Assembly (NCBI GenBank): GCA_016873225.1
Contig: VGXS01000034.1
Coordinates: 1 to 35,608 of the forward strand
Source: Planctomycetota bacterium
GTDB lineage: Bacteria; Planctomycetota; Planctomycetia; Gemmatales; Gemmataceae
DNA length: 35,608 nucleotides
Direction: 5' to 3'
Position numbers and translations under genes: made by a program. Below the pieces are notes generated by a model, which made no database searches, was not told the origin of the DNA, and saw only the letters and a program-made list of their open reading frames with translations. Position 1 is the stretch's first letter. Every line of letters begins with the position of its first letter. Positions 33,757 to 35,608 of the stretch are shown piece after piece.

Positions 33757-35391
33757 TCAGCCCGGCAGGGTGAACAGCGGGCCGCCGCCGCCCGTGCCGC
33801 CACGAAGCCCGTTGGGGCGGGGCTTCGGCTTGTACTTCGAAACCTCGTTGGCCTCGGCCACCTGCGCGGCGACTTCCTCCGCCTGGCCTTCGGCGGCCAG
33901 CTTGGCGGCCTTGATCGAGAGCGCGACGCGCTTGAGGTCGGTGTCGATCGACATCACGACCACCTCCACGGTCTCCCCGGCCTTGACGGCGTCCTGCGGC
34001 CTGCGGACCCGCTTGGTGGACAATTCCGAAAGGTGGACAAGTCCTTCGATGCCGCCCTCGAGCGCGACGAAGGCGCCGAAGTCGGTGAGCTTGGAAACCG
34101 TGCCGGTGACCGTGGTGCCGGGCGCGAACTTCGCCACCGCCGCGTCCCAGGGGTTGTCGGTGAGCTGGCGGAGGCCCAGCGAGATCTTCTTAGTTTCCGG
34201 GTCGATCTTGAGAACCTTCACCTTCACCCCGTCGCCGACCTTGAGGATCTCGCTGGGGTGCTTGATCCGGGCCCAGGCCATCTCGCGCAGCGGGATGAGC
34301 CCGTCGACCCCTCCGATGTCGACGAAGGCGCCGTAGTCCTGGAGGCTGCGGACGGTTCCGTCGCGCACCTGGCCCTCGGCCAGTTCGCTCCATGTCTTTC
34401 CGGCGGATTCCTGCCGTTCGCGGTCGAGCAGGTCGCGACGGCTCAGGACAAGGTTGTTGTCGTTGGCGTCGGCTAGGGTCACCAGGGCCCGGATCTTCTG
34501 GTTCACCCAGGCCTCGGGCTGCTCGACCCTTGAGATGTCGATCTGGCTCAGTGGCATGAAGGCGCGGATGTTGCCCACCATCAGCTCCAGGCCGCCCTTG
34601 TTGGCGCCCGTCACCCGTCCCTCCACCACCGCGCCCTTGGTCAGGCTGGCCCACGAGGCGTCAACCGCCGTGGCCTTCTTGCCGGCCAACAGCACGAGGC
34701 CGTTCTGGCCGTCGAAGCCTTCCACCCGGACCTCGATGCTGTCGCCCGCGGCGGGCGTGGGGCCCTCGGGCCAATGCTCCTTGCGCAGCAGGCCTTCCGA
34801 ACGGCTGCCGGGCATCGATACATAGATGGCGTCGGAGAGAACGCGGATCACCTTGCCGACGCGGAACGGGCCGGTGGAGGTTTCCTCAGGCTTGCGGCGG
34901 GGTTCGGAGCTTGCGGGATCGCCGAGGATGTCCATGGCCGACCTTCCGCCCATCGCGGCCTCGAATTCGGCATCGATGTTGAGGTCTTCGCGGAGGGCTT
35001 TCTTGCCAAAGCCGAATTCATGGGAGTAGATGCTGCTCTCGCGGGGCTGGTCGTCCCTGCGGGCGCCGGGCCTGCGCGGGCCGCGGTCCCTTCTGCCGAA
35101 ACCACCTCCGCGGTTGTCACGAACAGGTTGGCCCTCAGGGGGAAGGATCTGCTCGGCCACCACGGCGCCCGGACCCTGCTGCGCCGGGGCGGCGGATTCG
35201 ATGCGGCGCGCGCCCTGGGGCAGGGCGGGGCGGTCGGCTGGTTCGGCCGATTCAGTCGCCTGGCGCGGTGATCCGTCGCGTTGGATGCGGGGAATCGGCT
35301 TGCCGTCCTTGTTGCGGGCCACGGGGGCGGCGTCAGGATGGGACGCGGCCTGCGCGGATGGTTGGGGAGGAGTGTTTTCGGTCTCGGACAT
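33757..35391 (-). CDS. S1 RNA-binding domain protein (ribosomal protein S1-like)
   Basis: A 544-residue protein with four S1 domains at about 174-238, 250-318, 338-408 and 424-494. The last two are the best conserved (GTVRSLQDYGAFVDIGGVDGLIPL and GTVSKLTDFGAFVALEGGIEGLVHLSEL). Ribosomal S1 helps mRNAs bind the 30S subunit; it usually has four to six domains, so this could be the organism's S1 or a paralogue. The first 170 residues are low-complexity, with an Arg/Gly patch (RDNRGGGFGRRDRGPRRPGA). The frame is open to 35559. ATG 35391 is chosen because GAGGA lies 7 bases upstream, and the longer version runs into the terminator after the 16S rRNA. It is the first gene downstream of that rRNA. 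Confidence 0.85.
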   Translation of the reverse strand: MSETENTPPQPSAQAASHPDAAPVARNKDGKPIPRIQRDGSPRQATESAEPADRPALPQGARRIESAAPAQQGPGAVVAEQILPPEGQPVRDNRGGGFGRRDRGPRRPGARRDDQPRESSIYSHEFGFGKKALREDLNIDAEFEAAMGGRSAMDILGDPASSEPRRKPEETSTGPFRVGKVIRVLSDAIYVSMPGSRSEGLLRKEHWPEGPTPAAGDSIEVRVEGFDGQNGLVLLAGKKATAVDASWASLTKGAVVEGRVTGANKGGLELMVGNIRAFMPLSQIDISRVEQPEAWVNQKIRALVTLADANDNNLVLSRRDLLDRERQESAGKTWSELAEGQVRDGTVRSLQDYGAFVDIGGVDGLIPLREMAWARIKHPSEILKVGDGVKVKVLKIDPETKKISLGLRQLTDNPWDAAVAKFAPGTTVTGTVSKLTDFGAFVALEGGIEGLVHLSELSTKRVRRPQDAVKAGETVEVVVMSIDTDLKRVALSIKAAKLAAEGQAEEVAAQVAEANEVSKYKPKPRPNGLRGGTGGGGPLFTLPG

Positions 35392-35476
35392 CGTGGCTTC
35401 CTCGGACGGGATCTGAAATTTCATGATCGGGGGGTGGCAAGGGACGGGCAAGGCCAAATGGAGGGCGGAGCGCGCC

Positions 35477-35515
35477 AAATGAAAAGCCCCCGGCGCGCGG
35501 AGGCGCGACGGGGGC
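35477..35515 (-). terminator. Strong intrinsic terminator downstream of the 16S rRNA gene
   Basis: Read on the minus strand, a 13-bp GC-rich stem (arms 35503-35515 and 35486-35498, one mismatch) with a 4-base loop, followed directly by CTTTTCATTT. It lies about 80 bases after the 16S end and before the S1 gene, so it should end rRNA transcription. Confidence 0.8.
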
Positions 35516-35561
35516 GATGGGTCGGGGGGTGGAAAGAGCCAGCCAGGCGTGGCGGACATGG

Positions 35562-35583
35562 TGCCAAGAGTGAGCTCTTGGCA
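35562..35583 (-). other. Perfect 9-bp hairpin just after the 16S rRNA 3' end
   Basis: TGCCAAGAG / CTCTTGGCA arms with a 4-base loop, starting 13 bases after the mature 16S end. There is no T-run. It may be a processing or stabilising hairpin in the 16S trailer. Confidence 0.55.
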
Positions 35584-35596
35584 GATCGAATTCCTT

Positions 35597-35608
35597 AGAA
35601 AGGAGGTG
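35597..35608 (-). rRNA. rrs: 16S rRNA gene, last 12 bases (cut by the window edge)
   Basis: On the minus strand the window begins CACCTCCTTTCT, which is the universally conserved 3' end of bacterial 16S rRNA containing the anti-Shine-Dalgarno CCTCC. It is followed by AAGGAA, as commonly seen after this end. The rest of the gene lies outside the window. No tRNA or 23S sequence follows in the next 200 bases, only a hairpin, a terminator and the S1-like gene. Confidence 0.75.

Noticed and set aside
35392..35596. A tRNA gene in the 16S trailer
   Set aside because: No cloverleaf, T-loop GTTCRA motif or CCA end was found; only two hairpins are present.
1..35608. CRISPR array, prophage, toxin-antitoxin or restriction system
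   Set aside because: No regularly spaced short repeats and no integrase, transposase, nuclease-methylase or toxin-like genes were recognised anywhere in the window.

Overview
This is a GC-rich bacterial chromosome segment that most resembles a member of the Planctomycetota. The evidence is a DUF1559 prepilin-like protein (GFTLIELLVV N-terminus), a degenerate planctomycete-style protein kinase, a multiheme cytochrome carrying a 5'-nucleotidase-like domain, and what looks like an unlinked 16S rRNA gene at the right edge. No phage, CRISPR or insertion-sequence genes were seen. The only repeat-rich, lower-GC stretches are at the left end (1-351 and 4164-4577).

Layout. 1-4545: a block bounded by two ~128-bp direct repeats. 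It holds a small membrane-anchored protein and a DUF1559 protein (minus strand), a TVGYGD potassium channel and a membrane-anchored pseudokinase (plus strand), and a perfect 28-bp inverted repeat. 4578-5957: a membrane protein of unknown function (minus). 6029-10544: miaB and glnE (plus). 10545-17080: five minus-strand genes for envelope functions: an ArnT-like glycosyltransferase, a GT4 glycosyltransferase, two exported proteins of unknown function, and a nucleotidase-like tetraheme cytochrome. 17178-21641: a phosphate-uptake operon, pstS, a fused pstC-pstA, and a PhoR-like histidine kinase; pstB, phoU and phoB are absent here. 21688-27243: ftsH and a Tex-like RNA-binding protein (minus). 27398-28657: a DinB-family polymerase (plus), converging on a lipid-kinase gene (minus, 28654-29574). 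29715-33699: a compact plus-strand operon of a SIMPL-domain protein, truB, an M28 glutaminyl-cyclase-like peptidase, a small membrane protein and a TIM-barrel isomerase. 33757-35391: a four-domain S1-like protein (minus). 35597-35608: the last bases of a minus-strand 16S rRNA gene, followed by a hairpin and a strong intrinsic terminator.

Most of the window is housekeeping: tRNA modification, glutamine synthetase control, phosphate uptake, membrane proteolysis, RNA metabolism and lesion bypass. The least explained parts are the channel/pseudokinase block between direct repeats, the PstC-PstA fusion, the Pro/Ala-rich insertions in Tex (one encoded by a 13-base homopolymer), the Asp-for-Glu change in the DinB active site, and the stand-alone 16S gene end. 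All functional calls come from reading motifs by eye; no database search was possible.
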